A stretch of DNA of 64,000 nucleotides from Neopestalotiopsis rosae (GCA_023078685.1 JALGAS010000002.1:5270001-5334000); one strand, 5' to 3'. Numbered from the stretch's first letter, positions 46,224-60,170 are shown. The notes: generated by a model from the letters alone, not told the origin. A program made the numbers and translations.

Positions 46224-49200
46224 GGCGGGCAAGTCAAATGTGACAGTCAAAGTCGACCGACTGTCGGTAGAAGAAAAATATGTATTAGGGTCCAGGAATT
46301 AAGTGCAATCGGCACGTATAGCTTTGTTGAGTTTTTAGGGTTTTTGGGGGGTGGGTGGTTGTTCCTAGGAATTTGCGGCTGTGTTGGTGGAACAAACAAC
46401 ACGGGGGATGGTTCTCCAAAGGAGAGATTGAGGGGGATCACGACAAGACCTGGCGGGAAAGCACGTCCAAGATGTCAAGAGTCGTGAGGAAGGAAAAGAA
46501 GAAGAGAGTCGAAAAGCAAGAGGACTCAGGTCCTTATTATTACCTTGGCCGTGTGGAGTCTACACTGTAAGAGTTTTCGGTGTTTTGATTGGCTTGTGCA
46601 GGTTGCAGGGAACAGAAGCTAGTCGATTCACCCCGGGAAATAGACTCACCAGGCACAGGCGCAACTCAAAGTCTGGAGAGCTCTTTTTTTCCCAGTGTCA
46701 TCTCTTGGACAGGAACGGTAAGACTGCGGCATTTGATTGAATTGATTAGAAGCCAAGAAAAATTTGAATTCGCTTCTACGTACTTGCTCGGTCGTACCTG
46801 GACTATCTGGTGATTTCTGGTCTGCTGAAGCTGTCATTTCTTCACCAAAACCGACGCCGGGCGAAGCTTCTCTCGCCCTTTCTTCACCGTTAAGGTGTCT
46901 GTCGCTCTGCCCTCAAACCCTTCTGCCCTTTCTCCTCTGATCTCTCTCTACACTAGGTACGTCCGTGTCCCAAGTCCCCATTCAACCCAAAGCAGAAGAC
47001 CCAACCCATCCGGTTGTTGTGATGGATACGCCGTAAATGGGGTGGGCATCCCAGCTTTTCGGGGTACCTCTGGGACCGTATCGCGCTTGCAGGCATTCTA
47101 GGAGCTCACCTATCTCCCCCCGCCCCACTCCCATTGCGGGTGCCAATCATCGGCTTCGCTTCGTCGATGGAAAACACGCGAACGCCGATGCTGTAAAATA
47201 ACGCAAGATGGATTTCGTGACGTCGCCATGGTGCGCCAACGGCCTCAGATTCGATCTGGCTTGTGTGTCTGTTCTGCCCCTCGGAGAGGCCATGAGTTGT
47301 GCATGAATTGGCCACGATGCTCTAGTCAATTGGATCTATGTATCTCCGTGAAATTCCTAGGTATTCCCAAGAAAAAGCCGACGGTGTGAATTGACCTTGT
47401 GGAACGTGATATTGTTGTTGTTATTTTGCTGTGATTGTTTTTATTTGTTCCTTCCATGCTACTACTGTATGGTACTCCTACTACTCCTACTGCTACTGTT
47501 GCTACTAACAGAGTACTCACTGCCGCAGCTATGCTTCCTCATTTCGGCACCATAACCAAACATTGCAGAGAGCAGCCAGCCCAGCTCCCAAAGGAACATC
47601 ACTGTTCCAAGGGCCAAGCTCCACGGCCCATTTCTCTCTCCAGCACTAAGGCCGTCGAAGGTACCTGAGTACATGCAGGCATGCTGCATGCATGCATGGG
47701 ATAGCTTGAGCCCTGCAAGGAGTGTGATCAAGAAGCGCACACGGAGTGACAATCGCGTTCGCACTGTCCTGAATGTGGATGGTAGTGTAAACAAATAGGT
47801 GACCGTACTAAGGTAAGAATTCGGGATCGCAGGGCTCACTGGGCAAACAATGTGCGATAGTGCTTGGGAGGATACTCATCCGCAACGACCTCGACTCTCG
47901 CACTCAATCCCGCAGCCCACATCCCATCCACTGAACGAGCGAGCGAGCGCCCAGTCCAAGTCCACACACCGAGGGGGACAGTTCGCAAGTCACCATTGAG
48001 CTCTCGCCCATGGGCCGGGTTTGCCTGACTTGGACTTTTCCCAAAACCGACCCTCTTCAATACACGGTAGTAGTAGTTTGGTGGTGGTAGTAGTACTCAG
48101 CGCAAGACATGACAAGAATTGCCCGCCCGTTCTCCCACCCCAAGAAAAGCCGGCCGCTTGACGCCCACCCCAGTCGCAGTCAGGTTCCTCTATTGTGCTG
48201 TTATTCCTTTACCCATTCTTCGCCGAGCAATGCTCATCTTCATAATCTACGTATCCATCTCTTGGACATGCCATATCGAGGCTGCGGCTGGCTACTCAGG
48301 CGAATCGGAGCCCAGCGGCACAGCCGTGACCCAGCCCAGGCCAGCCAAAGTACCGCGCTGCATGTCAATCTGCCAAGCACATACGTCATACCCATTTCCA
48401 GCCAGCCAAGGCCTATGGGATGACATGAGGCAAAAGAAGCACGCACGATAGGCGACGGTAGACATCCGGCGATCACTTGTATGGTTGTGTCGTCTATCTG
48501 CGGATCATATATTGAATAATCCTTCACTTCCAAGTTACATGGTGGCGCGCGTGCGTGCCATAAGCCCCGTCGGGGGTCCTGTTCTATTGTCTGGTCCAGT
48601 ACACACTATGTGAAAGTTACCCGCGAGCTGCAACTGCACTGGCTTGAAATGGCGTCGTAGACTGACAGCGGATGGGGAGTCAAAATACTGGGTACCGAGC
48701 AGCGACAGTCCTCCCGAGGCTCTCCATATTCCTCCTTATTACTGTGACACTATTATGAGTATGTCCCATACCGTGCAGCCATACCCTTAGTTGTGTACCT
48801 ACATTACAATCTGTACTTGGGAACGGCGCTACCTCTCCATGTACTATTAGTATTAGTCGTAGTATAATTGCCTAAGTACAGACCGCCCGGGATGCACGCT
48901 ACTGTGTGCAGGTGGACTTCTCCGTTATCCAGGAACCATCTCCCGCTTGTGGGTATCGTAGTCCCGTACTAGGATCGATGGTCTTGGCGGTGGGCATACA
49001 GGTGAAGTGGGCTCTTACAAACTCTTCTTTGTCAGTTTTCGCCGCCGAGGCACCTTGGGGGAAAAAAGAGACGCAGGTCATATTCGGTCGGTCGCCGTGG
49101 ATAGTCATGAAGCATCCCACCTCCAGCCCTCTTAGGCGGCGCCTGGGCCGCATATGTTGTGCAGTGTACATACTATCTAGTAGATGTGGTGCAAGGTGTG

Positions 49201-52200
49201 GTGAGCACCTCTGCTGGAATCGAATCGGTCAGCCCGGACAGATATTGCCGCAGTGCCGGCGGCCATTTGCCGCGCTGTGAGAGGTCCTGTGCTGAAGGCG
49301 AAGCCCCATACAAATCCAATACGTGCTGCTGCTCTCTTGCCATTCCTGGGCTGTCCTACCTGTGCGAGGTGCACGGGGTCTCGAGTCATTATTCGCGCCA
49401 TGAACGATTTGTGCTGATGCAATCATGTCTGCTTTGCATCGCCATTGGATAGACAGCTGAGGTAATTTTTGTGCTTCCCGTTGGACTTGTGAAGAATCTT
49501 TTTTTTTTCTGCCTCTTTTGGCGCCATGCTGCACCAGTACTCTGTACATTCCAGTGGGCTACCGATCGCTACCGACGCCTCCGGGATTTACCTAGCACCT
49601 TGGATGTTTTAGTGGCGGGCGAATTGAAGGTGCAGCAGATAGAGAAGAAAAAATTCATCGTGCATATAACCCGACTACCGCTACGTACATATGAACCGAT
49701 CAATTGATACATTGGCTACACTACTGCTGTCTACACTACATAGCAGTTGTAGCGCCTTGGGGCACCCCCATCATGTGCGAGTGTGACTGGGGACTTCTAG
49801 AAGTTCGACAATCGGAGTCATTGGATAATCCAGTGTCCATTATCGTCCACTGTAAAATAGGAGGTAAGTGTACACGATGGAACACCATGGAGAAAGCGTT
49901 GACCGCTCACGGCCAGCATATTATTGTTCAATGTTTCTCTGTCACCTCGCCAATGGTACTCGTTAGTCCATTTGCATTTGTCCGACCTTCTGGCCGAAGC
50001 GACCACTTGGTCATGGCTTTTCAACTGCTCCTGTTCAGCTATGGGCGGGCAATTGAATGGGGGCCAGGCTGCCGAGGTCCTTTCTCCATTGTAATCATGG
50101 AGAGCGCAGCGAGGCAGAGGTCCATCGTCGGTCCAAGTGTTTTGCTCGCCCAGACAGAGATGGTATCCGAGCGCCCCTTTGCGTGCTGGCAATTGAAGGA
50201 TGGGATGGGCCTGGGCGTCAAGAGGAGGGAGATCCATCAATTCCCATCAATGATACCGGTCGACGATATGACACTCGACAAAAGAGAGATAGAGCGAGAG
50301 GCAGAGGCAGGGCATGTATGGTATGGCACAGTAGCTACGACAACCGTTGCAATTCCTTGTACGTTGTACCTGTCTCGCATTTCCTCGCAATATCACGAGT
50401 CCCCAGAAATAATATTCCGCGTAAAATCACCTGCAGCCGACCGGGACAAGCTGCCTGCACTTTGTTCTCCAGCGAACGAACTGCATCCCGCGCGTCCGCC
50501 CCGCAGAACCCCCAATCCCCTCGATTCTCCAATCACGGCCATCTGAAAGAACGATTTCAGGAAGAGCCCAATTCGCGCGAGCAGGGATCATCCGAGCGGC
50601 TCGAAGCTCACCCTTAGCACCCACTCTTTTTTCCCTTCCTACCTTCCAGGGAATATCGGCGCAAATGTCGCCTCGCCTGGACGGGCCCTCGCCCGCCGTT
50701 TGAGCGGCCTTTACACGGACTTGTCTCTGGGCTGACTGCACATGCCCATTCTGCCTGCCCGACTGTCTGCCTGACCTGCTGCTCAGTCAGTACTGCAGTC
50801 AGTGCTTGCAACAGCTCGGATGGACAAGAGTCACGCAGTTCAGTCGGTGAAAGGCAAGAGGGACAGAAGCACCCGGATTTTCCCCTCCTCCCCCACTACA
50901 CTGGACGCACATACTCCAGAGCTTCTAGCGGCGAACCCGTTCCAGCCCTTTTTGCTGCTGTCAAGGAGCCTGTAGTAGTACCTACCTAGGTAGCAGCAGC
51001 GGCAGCAGAAGCCAGCTGGATCAATTTACAGGCTTGGTTGCACTATGGAGAGGCCAGCAAGCCAGCAAGCCAGGTCAGGTAACGTATTCAGGTGCAGCGA
51101 CATTACAGTACCTGCTCCGTACAGGCTACAGCTACTGCATACTGCTAGAACCGACTCCCAGGCCCCATCACGCCTGTTTTGTCCCGTCCTAGTCGATATC
51201 GGAGGCGCGGCGGGCAGGACGGGTACAAGCGCTCGCTCCCTTCCCTTGATGAGAGGATCAGTGCTAATATTATTCTTGCCCAGCGAGCAAAAGTGCGCCT
51301 TAGCACCAAATCCGCCGTCCTTGACTCGCCGAGGTACCCTTGGCCAGTGTAATTCAATTCCTGACAAGCCCCGCGGACCTGATCGTATTGCCCCGAGCAA
51401 AAAAAGCAACGTACCAGCCCAGTGCAGTTAAGGTGGTAAGAGAGCCTGGGCAACCAAAGCAACCAAAAAAGCCCAGATCCTTCAAAAACCTCATCATACT
51501 TCGTACCGGCCACTTGTCTCGGATATTACGCCCTTTTCTTGGTGTCCACACTGGAAGTTACGGTAGCCGAACAGAGCATCTGTCTCGTCGCAACCTTGAC
51601 GACAATGACACCCGCGAAGCGATGTCCATGGGGTTTCCTCTCTTTTCCATGGTTGGATGATGATGCTAGAGACGACGCGTACCATACCGCCCTGATGCGA
51701 TCGCGCACCCTGCCCTACTCTCATCCATTCAAGCTTTTTTTTTAACTGCTTCATCGAGACGTGCGCAATTGGCCCCCTGTGGCCTCTGCTGAGCCCTACC
51801 CATTGAATTGCACCGCGCGCCCGGCCACGATGACGAACACACTCAATCGCGAGTGCCCGCTCGCTCGGCAGATGCGCCTGCTACTTGCTCGGATCTTTAC
51901 GATCGCTATCGTCATTTTTTAAATGAAGCCGTATCCGCAGCAGAGAGGACGCACGGCAAGCAGTCTGGTCTTGGTTTGGTGGCACCAGTGTGCGAAATGG
52001 CGTCGGCGCGCTTCCTTGCTGGATGCGGATGTCAGCCAGCTATTGCATATGTAATGTAAGTAAGATATGTAGATGATATGTAGGAATCTCCTGTCCTGTA
52101 TCCGCAAGCTGGGTATCGCATCCAGGGCAGGGCACAATCCATCACAGTGCCGTGCGCGCACATGGCAAACTCGTGTGGCCGACATGGGTAGCTCCGGGAG

Positions 52201-55200
52201 ATTCGAAACAAACCCTGGAATCTTAATTGTCCAAACAAACGGGGTCTGTTCTCACGAAACGAACAGAAACAAGTTTGTCTACGTATACAACAGTACTTTT
52301 CATCTGATGATTTTGAGTTTTTACGTCTCTTGAAGTTTGGCGACTGGAGCATCGGTAGCCGTGTCCAGGTTCGGTCACCAAAAGTCTGAAACGGCGACGC
52401 ACAGCACCAATCTGACTGACTGACTAACGAGATGACATTGCACGCTATCAGTCGATAGATTGAATGTCTATGATCGGTTGTACACACAAAACAAAGTGAA
52501 TGTCTCTCTTCCGAGCCAGACAGTCCGTCTCACCTTGGCTGAGTAATCGTCCACCGGTTGTAGCAGCTCATTACATAGTACATGGTGAATGGTCGGGATG
52601 CCGAGCATCCAGGGCGGGTCGCTCCTCTGGGCTGTCATCCTATCTATAGAACCGAAAACGAAACTACAATGATCCAATCATAGAATCTTACATGCCACAG
52701 AGCCCAAAAGTTTCAAGGCTTTCCTTCCTTTTCTCATGTAAGGAGACTTGGACTCTACGAGCTCAGGTGGCATGACCGTTTGCAACGCTCTGTTCGGCAG
52801 CACCGAAAAAGGTGCAACGTGCACGCGCGCGCCGAAAGCAAAGGCGAGCGTGAAGTTTCCATGGTAATCAAGGGTCTTCAGCAACAGCAAAGGGAAGTTG
52901 TTCCCAAAGCATGTGCTCCGATATGACCGAACATTTCTCAGCTTCAGCCTTGTATTAACGGCGACTCCAGCCGATGCTTGAAATGATTTGCGCTGGGGGA
53001 ACAACAGGGACAAGACACGTAAGGCTTTTTTTTTTTTTTTTCTCCGTTCGCGGTGCCGGCTGTTGCCTATGTGATAAACTTCGCGGCTTCGCTCTCGGAA
53101 AGTTCGCTTTCGTCTTAAATTGGGTCCGAATGCTTGGGACACGAGTGACCAGAAAACAGGAACTCAGAAATCAATAGAACACCTTTTCACTGAGCTGAAC
53201 CCATCACGCTTCTATGATCACTCTAGCCGAAGCTTCCGCTTGGAGGAAATCCACAATTATCCTTCAACAACGTCTTTACTTTGCCAACTTGTCAGGTCTA
53301 TTGCTTTGGCCCCCAAAAAGGGGTTTGCTGAAAATGGAATGATTTGTGTTATTGCCTGTTTAAGGTTTCTCTCCTTTTCCAAACGACCATTAGGCGTTCA
53401 GTCAATTCCTTATCCGGGAAGTGAGAAGCCAATATCAAAAATGCATCACAAGGCTTTGATTCTCGTATAAGCCAAGAGGTCTTGGCCGAAGATCCTGATG
53501 TTGGTGGGAAATGGGGGTTTTGTTCCAACGGGTTGAAACGGTTCCGGGAGACCAGCGCCTAAATTCTTTTTTAAGCCTTGCTTTCTTACTCGAGTATATG
53601 GTTTTCTTACCATAATTACCCTATTCTCCCCCCTCCCCCCCTCCTTCCCTCCTCTTAGATGAGCTTGGTGCAGGAGGGAAAAGAGAGATCGGCCGCGGCG
53701 CCAGCCTGGCAAAGCCTGGGCGTTTTCCCCACGGTCGACCGGTTTGGTTTCTCTTTTCCCCCCATCTCCCAAAGAGCCAAGGACTAATAGTTTGAATAGT
53801 AGTCCGTTTTTTTTAATCCGGCACCTAAGGCAATTCGGAAGAAGCAAATGTCTCGAAAATCAAATGGGCGTTATCATTTGATGGTGTTACGAACTTGTTG
53901 CGGCCCGTCTCTTGCTTGGCACGCTCAACCAGATTATACAACGTACCCCGTCTGGGCAATGGGCGGGTTGATCTATATGTTGGGGAAAAACTTGCACACT
54001 CCAGATTTACTTACCCCATACGGAAGACTTTTGATTGCCAAGGAAGGGGGTTAAAATATCCTCTCCGCCAAAATGTTTATCAGACGAGGAGAAAAACAAA
54101 ACGAAATCAACCGTCGCGCTTGGCTCTCAAGTTGATGTACAGTACCTTGCTCCGCTCTCACGCTGACTCAGTCGTATCACGAAATTCGATTCGATATACG
54201 TGCGCCCTGCGCCAAGAAATTGTCCACTTCGCGGCTCTTTGTGTTTCGTTGGTTGAATCAAAAGCACGAAAAACGGGCATTCTGCTTAGGCAGGAGGACC
54301 CTGTGGCAAGGTGGTTGATCGCACTTCCAAAACCATGATTTCGCCAAGTGTTCTTAGGGGGTCTTGGTAAAGGGCATGTTCCTTCCGAATGGAGGACGAG
54401 ACAAGGCGCTACTCAGTCGTAGGAAACTCTTGACTTGAAAAAAAAAAAAAAAAGCCTCGAGATCGACTGCTTCAACTCGTCTTTGCCAAGACAATTACAG
54501 TACCGCCCTCGAGCCGTCTTGGACGATAGGGCATGAGGTGAGCAAAAGTCTCTTGGGGATCGCCACTCGCCCAGCATATGGTGTATGCTTGGCTGTGGAA
54601 CCACGGTACGACAAACGAATTATCTGAGCCACCTTATCTCCGCTTCATGGTTTGCCGTTTCGATCCGGAAGCGGTGGACCACCGGGACCTGGCATGGCCA
54701 TAGGCTGTGGAACGGAGGCCGATCCCCGTTTGGAGGGACTTCGACCCTTCCGGGTCCTTACCTGGGACTCCCTTTTCGGCATGGGAAACCCATTGGACAG
54801 ATGCAGCAATACCCGCCGAGTGCTTGGCTGTTTCTCTTGCATAGTGTACAGAGCACCTTTGATGTTCTAGTCGCTCGATCAGAGACTCCCCGAGAGATGC
54901 CGTGAGAGCTACATGTGTTGAATGTTACTGCTGATGATCTGAAAACATGAGCACCTTGTCAGAACATGTCAGTTTACACAACAGATGCCAAGTTCGGACA
55001 GAGTACGACAACCACGCCATTCTGGCAGAGACCTCTTTTTGCGCCCAAGGGATAGTATCGTTCTCCCCGTGAGATCGATCCATGTGAGTATGACCACGGA
55101 CACAGATGAACCTGACAGTCTAGAGACCTTGAAGACAGGTCGCACAGAACTCTACTCCTCTGGTGGACCTTTGAACAGACGTGAACCGAAACATGGCACC

Positions 55201-56683
55201 AAGAAGCTTGAAAGGAATTAGCTAACGAGTTGTCCACGCGACTCGTCGCTTATTAGCCACATGGTGAGTGTATTATTGATAGCCAATTTCACAATGTTGC
55301 CTCTATTGTGGTTTGGCGAAGGTCTCCGTCTGGACAAGAATGATGTTTTCTAAATAGTCCAAGTCATGATCATAAATGATCACCCGAGCGTCTGTGTCAA
55401 TTTTTCACTTCCTTTCTCGCTGTGGCCTAGAAACCCATAGTATGGGATTATATGATTTCCTGCTATCGATACTATCATTCTTATATATAAGTCAATATTG
55501 AGGCCGCAGAGATCACCTTGTCAACTTCATAAATTCACTATGCTGTATTAAATCTGAAAAAAATAAATTTCCTGTGCTGTTTTTTTTTATTCTGTTTTTT
55601 TTATTCTGTTTTTTTTATTCTGTTTTTTTTATTCTCGTTTTTTGATTCTGGTTTTTATTTCTCTCTTTTCGTCCTTCTGCTCCTTGCTCCTTGCTGCGAC
55701 AGAAAAGCACAGCATCGTATCACACGACTCACTCTGCGAATATCAACTTTGTCTTTATATCAACTTCATGGAAAAGATACGAATTCTTTACTTCATATCA
55801 ATAATTTCCATACAAAGGCGGAAGAAGGACGATGCGTGTAGACCCGGGGAAATACGAAGCAACAGATAACAAAAAAAAAGCATTGAGCAAAACAGAGAAT
55901 ATTTTGCATCTCGGGATAACTTCCCAACAAACAAAAACAAGAAAGACCATTTGTCTTCTGACTTGCCCAAGTGGATCACGGGACAGACGGGAGACCGCAA
56001 AGTTCAAATACATATCCCTTCCACTACCCCCAGAAAAAGCTCGACGGGAGACTGGATCAGCCTTGCTTTCCCACCAGATCGATCGTTATCCGTCCACCCG
56101 ATTCCGATTCGATTCGACCATCCCCCGGGTCCTGCCATGGATGGGGGCACCAGCAGCCAGCGGGCACCGGATAACTTGGAAGAAAACGTGACGACGGTGG
56201 GTCGAGATCCGCCTTAAAAGCAAGACCTGGGAAGCCCTGGATCTCGACAGCAGTGTCCATATATAGCTCCAAGTCTCCACTCCAGAAGTAAATGGCGATA
56301 TGGAAATCAAAGGTTATATAATTCGCTGGGAAAATGTTTACGGTGCGTTACGTACATTCACTGGCGCAGTCAAGCATACATATACAAGGTGGTAGCACTT
56401 AAATGTGTTGATTATATTCTGGAGCTAAGCCTTGCAAGCACAGCTCGTATAAGAGCTGCGCTTGAGGTATTGATTTCAGATATTCCGAGTGAGAGATCTC
56501 AAATTGCTGCAGCAGCGTGCTGAGAACAAGGGGAAATGGCCGTCTATAAGCAACAGGCCCTCATATCTGTTGCATCTCTTGCATCCCCAGTGCTGACCTT
56601 TTTAGCACAGGGCGCATTCGAAAGAGCTAGAGGAAGGACCACACCATGTGTGTTCAAATGTACACATAGACCCAAAGGCCAAC
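46224..56683. other. Gene-poor tract of about 10.5 kb upstream of pma1
   Basis: No convincing gene between the pma1 start and the yhm2 stop. The first kilobase or so must hold the pma1 promoter and leader. Features seen: CTACTA-type trinucleotide repeats near 47460-47510 and 48066-48095, a palindromic TACCTACCTAGGTAG near 50979, T-runs near 49500 and 53028, an A-run near 54438, and a T-rich minisatellite at 55576-55650. The longest frame (280 codons, 49704-50546, plus strand) begins with TTG and has no family resemblance. No transposon or RNA gene was recognised. Confidence 0.45.
55576..55650. repeat. T-rich minisatellite, unit about TTCTGTTTTTTTTA
   Basis: Four to five tandem copies of a 14-15 base unit (ATTCTG followed by seven to ten T), the last copies degenerate (TTCTCG, GATTCTGG). 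It lies in the empty tract about 1 kb from the yhm2 3' end. Confidence 0.8.
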
Positions 56684-57887
56684 CTAATGCTTAGCAGTGA
56701 CCTTGTCACCGGTCAGCTTCTCAACATAGGTCTTGGCTATGTCACCCAAGGCAACCATGCAGACAGTCTGCCAGACACTGAGTCCGATACGAGGGGTGAC
56801 ACCACGGTACAGACCCTTCATACCGCTCTGGCCGTAGATGTACTTGGCAGTGTTGCCGACAGTCATCTTCTTGGGGCGGTTGGGATCCTCCTTCTTGCTC
56901 TGCATCTCCACGCGGATGACCTCAATAGGCTGGTTCCAGGCCGAGAGACCACCACCGAGAGCAGAGGCGAGAATCTTCTCGGCAGCGCTGAGCTTCTCGC
57001 CGTGCTCCTTGTGGGTAACCTTGCGGATACCCTGCTCGGCCAGACGGGAGAGACCGAAGCGGGAACCCCAGTTGGTCATCTGTCGAATGGCGACGGCATT
57101 GACACCCTTGTTGATTCCCCTGATACCCTCCTTGCGGTAGATATCCATGAAGGTAGCAAAGGTGCTCTGCGGCTTGACACCGGAAGCGGCGAGCTTGTGC
57201 TGTGTGATCTCGACCGTCTTCATGCAGGTACAGAAACCCATGGTGGCGTAGGCCTGAGCAACACCACCTACAACACCACCAACGATACCACCACCAAACT
57301 CGGAGGCACCAGCGTTGCGGGCATAGTATTCGGCTTCGGAAGCGACGAAGAGGAGTACAGCGCCCTTGGTGGACGCCTCGATCCAAGCCCAGGGAATGAG
57401 ACCTTGGTAGACTGTATAGAAAAGATCACATGTCAGCCTCTAGCGACCTATTCGCGGCGGGAAGAGAGAGTGAGACGGGTATGAGAGAAAAGAGTTGACT
57501 TACACCCGAAGACACCACCGCGATTCCAAATGCGGCCCAAGGCCGTGGTAAAGCCATCACCACGGTTCGCAGCCATGGTCGTTTTGACGACCTCGAGAGG
57601 TTGGCCCAGGGACTGAGAAAGGTGTCAGCTTTGCGGTTTCACCATTGCCGAGCTATTCAGCGCAACGCAGCAGGGGCAAGCGGTTGAACCAGAGGATTGG
57701 CGCAAAGGGCCCGATGAGGGTAGAACAAGCCGCAGAGGGGGCTTCTGCGAAGGGGGGAATCTAAGCTTACCGTGACCTCAAAGAGGTTGAGACCAGCACC
57801 CAGCAGCAAGTTCGAGAACTTGATGGGCTTCTTCTCGAGCTTCTTCTCCGTCAAAGGCGGAGGCATGGCAGCGGCAGTTGTCGACAT
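56684..57887 (-). CDS. yhm2: Mitochondrial citrate/2-oxoglutarate carrier Yhm2
   Basis: Three exons, 57887-57771, 57612-57504 and 57411-56684 (introns 158 and 92 bases), give 317 residues (yeast Yhm2 has 314). The start MSTTAAAMPPPLTEKKLEKK is followed by KFSNLLLGAGLNLFEVT, then SLGQPLEVVKTTMAANR, the first carrier repeat. FYQGLIPWAWIEASTKG, TMGFCTCMKTVEIT, RQMTNWGSRFGLSRL and QPIEVIRVEMQSKKEDPNRP are near-invariant Yhm2 blocks, and the third-repeat QPIEVIR replaces the usual PxD/ExxK/R consensus as in yeast. The protein sits in the mitochondrial inner membrane and exchanges citrate for 2-oxoglutarate, feeding cytosolic acetyl-CoA and NADPH supply. Its neighbour, 2.3 kb upstream and in the same direction, is the enzyme that makes mitochondrial citrate. 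Confidence 0.95.
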
Positions 57888-58773
57888 CTCAGCAAGAGGA
57901 AAAGGGGGTTCAGGCCTGACCAAGGCTAAAGGGTTGCTCTTAGCAAATTGTTGATTGGAATGACTCCTGTGAGAGTTTTGTGTGGAAGGGAGAAGAGGAA
58001 AAAGGGAAGCTCTTTCAAGTCGCGGTGGGCGGATATGGATGGGGTTTTGTTGTTCTGGATTACCGTAACTCACAACATAAAACGGATGGATCCCACTCGC
58101 TCGTCGTTGGGAAACTGGGTCGGTGTCGGTCTAAAACTAGAAGCCAGCAACAAGGGAAAACTCCAGCGAGCAAAAACGTTCGGTTCCCAACTGTACGGTC
58201 TGACGGTGTAATCAATCAATTGATGGCCGACCGTAAGCAAAAGAAAATGGGGAACTTGTATCCAAACCCACTGAGCTAGAGGTCAGAGGTACCCACCCCG
58301 GAACGAGCTCCTAGTTGGCTATTGACTGGAGTCTGGTAGGATCTCAGCAACCAGCAGCCAGTAGAAGCCAGTAAAAGTTCCAGTGCCCAGCTCCGATGTC
58401 CCCTTCAAGTCGTTCCTCGGAGCCACGTGCAACCCAAGACGAGAAAGAGAGGTGCTAATCCGAGGCAATTGATTGTCTAGCTATGGCAGGATATACCCGA
58501 CGATTGTCTATAACAGGAAAGAAACAAAGATAAACAAAAAAAAAAAAAATCTATCTCGCGAGTGGTTTGCTGGTCTTTTCTCGTATTATGGGAAAAGGAC
58601 AAGTTTGTGTTTACGAGATCTCTTCAGGGCTGCTGCTTATCTTTCTCTCGCTCTGTGCCTGCGCCTACCTTATTACCTCCCTACACTTCTTTTACTCGTC
58701 TGGACCTTTGCTTGTCTCGGGTTTGATGCCGGGTCAGCAGCAAGCCACATACAACCCGTGGGAAGGTAAAGAA

Positions 58774-58809
<36 letters not shown>

Positions 58810-60170
58810 ATGGGACCCTGCTGCGACCCTCCAGCGACACATTCCCTGGCTGCGAGATAAGGTATGTTCCATTTCGGCCAGCGACCGCCGTCAAAGCTTG
58901 CATCAACAACCACCAGCCATTGCACACCACACACGCACACACACACATGTTGCATCAAGCATTGAGCGGTAGGCTGGTACAGTATATCCAACAACGTACG
59001 CAGTTTCAACGATGAACAGCCGAAGGAGGGCGCTAAAGAATGAGCCCGGCCGTACGGTCCCCGAAAAATCCAACGAGGGGATGGGATAGGTAGGTATGCA
59101 AGGAAGTAGAGAGAAAAAGCCCTCAGCCTCACACGGTACACCGGCGGTGCTCATTTCCCTAGCACTCAACAAAAGCACAAAGGGTCTCCATACCAGCCTT
59201 GCCCGAATATTTGGGGAAGCCGAGATTTTCGTTCAGAGCCCATGGATCAAAAATAGTAACCCCCCAAGCACGGCCCTCAACAGTCCGTAAATCGCGGATC
59301 CCCCAAACGGAAAGACACGGACAATGAACAAGAAAAAAAAAGAGGGAAACATTTGAATGCTTGCTGCTAGTAAATCTTGCCAATTGGCTCAACACAATAA
59401 TTGCAAAACCAATACTGGAGATACATAATTGTTTGCTACACATTATCCACATACTCAACTTGCACAATGATCAGCGATCTATTGCTTGTTATCCTGCACG
59501 CACGGTACATTCACCCGAACTCAGAAATTGATACGGCATACGGAATGCGGCATTCCCGGTAACGAGAAAGCCGCGGGTGGATCCGTTGAGGACTATTACT
59601 ACACACTGGAAATTCTGGAGAAGCCCGACTCAGTACATTACGGATAGCAAGTGCGTAGAAAAGTAGACCGGATGTATCCGATGGATGGCCCCAGGAACCA
59701 ACAAAGCCTACGTATATTTAACGTTCTACTGATCCTGTCTAATCTGATTGTCGTGATCGGTACCTGGCTGTAGGGCTGCAAGTTTCTGAATGGGATAAAG
59801 TTTACTCGTCTGATATTCAGACAGCTGGGCGACCACGGTGGCCAGACAATTGACAATTGTACTTTGGTGAGTTGGACGTACTGCTGTTGGATATAGCAAT
59901 CAATCGTTTGACGTTCATTTTCATTCGTCGAATTTAAGACAAGAGTAGAGTTTGTATCGCAGCCCAAAAAAAGCAACCAATCGTTATGATAGTATCTACA
60001 AAGACACAAGATGTCGTGATTATATTGTACAAACGCAGTGAATGGTATCGTCAAGGAGCCCTCTAAACACCCCTCTTAATGATACTGCACCGCCCTTTGT
60101 AACGAAGCCCAATCTATCCGATTTTGACATAACTCCACTATCCACACAAGCAATACGGCTGTTGTTCAGT
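57888..60170. other. Intergenic region upstream of yhm2
   Basis: 2.3 kb with the yhm2 promoter and leader and the citrate synthase 3' UTR. A 30-base A-run lies at 58777-58806 and an AC repeat at about 58930-58948. No gene is seen; frames are short and overlap on both strands. Confidence 0.5.
58777..58806. repeat. Poly(A) tract, 30 bases
   Basis: Uninterrupted run of 30 A on the plus strand. It is longer than the other mononucleotide tracts of the window. There is no adjacent coding remnant or target-site duplication visible that would mark a retroposed copy. Confidence 0.9.

Noticed and set aside
48540..48760. Possible SRP RNA-like segment starting GGTGGCGCG
   Set aside because: Only a short resemblance to the Alu-domain start. 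The expected conserved S-domain helices were not found.
49190..49240. Possible tRNA-like segment (GAATCGAATC)
   Set aside because: No matching acceptor stem, anticodon arm or A-box could be laid out around the B-box-like bases.
54600..54905. Opposed frames of 65-106 codons with Gly/Pro-rich translation
   Set aside because: Both strands are open over the same bases, starts are weak and no family resemblance is seen.
58777..58806. Poly(A) run as the tail of a retroposed element
   Set aside because: No coding remnant upstream of the run and no flanking duplication visible. A simple tract is the simpler reading.
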